A model generated the notes under the pieces. It was not told where the DNA came from and searched no databases. It saw only the letters and a list, made by a program, of their open reading frames with translations. Positions 63,397 through 64,000 of a DNA stretch of 64,000 nucleotides are shown one piece after another. Both the position numbers and the translations under genes were made by a program. Within the stretch, counting starts at the first letter, position 1. Each line of letters opens with the position of its first letter. This stretch comes from CAVTLG01 sp963802635 (GTDB lineage Bacteria > Chloroflexota > Ktedonobacteria > Ktedonobacterales > Ktedonobacteraceae): contig CAWDJJ010000002.1 in assembly GCA_963802635.1 (NCBI GenBank), positions 248,001 through 312,000 of the forward strand. Direction: 5' to 3'.

Positions 63397-64000
63397 TCAT
63401 GCGTCTGGGCCTTTCATCTCGCGGCGCAGGCGTGCAACATCGGGTTTGGGCGCATTGCGCATGCGGTAGCCCGTCAGGTTGTGGATACGGCGCAGTTCTG
63501 GGATCAGTGCATAGGTGTTGACGACGTAGGCGCGGTCGGGAGCGGGACCGTAACCGTCATCAATCGCCGCATCGTCTCCCCGCAACAGGTTCACGCAGGT
63601 GGTGGCAGCGGCAGCGGTGGCTGGTATATCATAGCCGCCCTCCTGCACGAATACCAGACGGCCCTCGCACAGATAGCCAGCCAGATCGATGATCATCTGA
63701 TTCAGTTTGGCAAAGCCAGCCGCCGAGAGTCTCATTGCTGGAGGTTCGAGACCCGTGCTTGCTTCGGCCTCCTTCCAGTGCGCATCGAAACCGGCAGAGA
63801 CCAGGATGAGCTGTGGATCGAAACGCTCGGCAGCCGGAGCCATAACCTGACGAAAGACTGGTTCGTATGTTTCAAAACCCGCTCCTGCTGGTAGCGGTAC
63901 GTTGATGGTCGTACCTAAGCCATCGCCCTCTCCTAGCTCATCTGACAGCCCTGTGCCTGGATAGAAAGGAGCCTGGTGTATGGAGAAGTAAAGCACACGA
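63397..64000 (-). CDS. Histone deacetylase / acetylpolyamine amidohydrolase family protein, partial
   Basis: The C-terminal 200 residues; the N-terminus with the zinc-binding His-Asp motifs lies beyond the window. Visible: LYFSIHQAPFYPGTG, INVPLPAGAG, LILVSAGFDAHW (Asp of the active site region) and FVQEGGYD (catalytic Tyr of this class). Such enzymes remove acetyl groups from polyamines or small molecules in bacteria. It converges on the acetyltransferase gene across about 150 bases. Confidence 0.85.
   Translation of the reverse strand, partial: RVLYFSIHQAPFYPGTGLSDELGEGDGLGTTINVPLPAGAGFETYEPVFRQVMAPAAERFDPQLILVSAGFDAHWKEAEASTGLEPPAMRLSAAGFAKLNQMIIDLAGYLCEGRLVFVQEGGYDIPATAAAATTCVNLLRGDDAAIDDGYGPAPDRAYVVNTYALIPELRRIHNLTGYRMRNAPKPDVARLRREMKGPDA

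Noticed and set aside
1..64000. CRISPR array, tRNA or rRNA genes
   Set aside because: I saw no regularly spaced repeats and no cloverleaf or rRNA-like sequence in the non-coding stretches.

Overview
The window reads as bacterial chromosome of roughly 50 % G+C, crowded with insertion sequences. A giant NRPS locus, many IS families, a membrane-anchored PP2C phosphatase and a group-2 sigma factor fit a Ktedonobacteria-like (Chloroflexota) soil bacterium. That assignment is inference from style, not from a marker gene.

Positions 1-39743 (+ strand) are one non-ribosomal peptide synthetase locus that enters the window in the middle of a condensation domain and ends with a thioesterase. Five consecutive genes (NRPS-A to NRPS-E) hold nine adenylation (A) domains, ten carrier (T) domains and three epimerases. 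Reading the A-domain pocket residues gives: Phe-like (with an embedded PRMT-like methyltransferase), D-Asp, Thr, D-Asp, a carrier with no A domain, Asp, D-X (unassigned code), Gly, Asn, Asp, then release. The product should be strongly acidic, with four Asp, and so a candidate metal- or calcium-binding (lipo)peptide. Two of the Asp modules are split across polypeptides in the same way: the upstream protein ends in a C domain, and the downstream protein begins with a C-like domain whose HHxxxDG motif is replaced by an L-C-A-D motif.

Positions 39744-49200 are an IS graveyard. It holds an IS1634-like element with a 746-bp IS4-family derivative nested inside it, a complete 1077-bp IS630 element, a HicAB toxin-antitoxin pair, a decayed tyrosine integrase, a second DDE transposase truncated by an IS4 element, and a probable TnpB remnant. 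Positions 49464-58122 are an accessory island: a zinc-finger/GIY-YIG-like protein, two tyrosine recombinases, several proteins of unknown function (one with TIGR02391-like and LOTUS-like parts) and an IS66 element that has decapitated the second integrase. From 58520 on the genes look chromosomal: sigma-70 factor with terminator, PP2C phosphatase, a small helical protein, a two-part GNAT acetyltransferase, and an HDAC-family protein cut by the window end.

At least eleven genes or gene parts are interrupted by single-base indels, nearly all of them +1 and mostly in short homopolymers, plus one in-frame TGA. They hit NRPS, transposase, integrase and GNAT genes alike. This looks as much like uncorrected assembly error as like gene decay, so I treat NRPS-A and NRPS-D as probably functional genes shown here in broken form.
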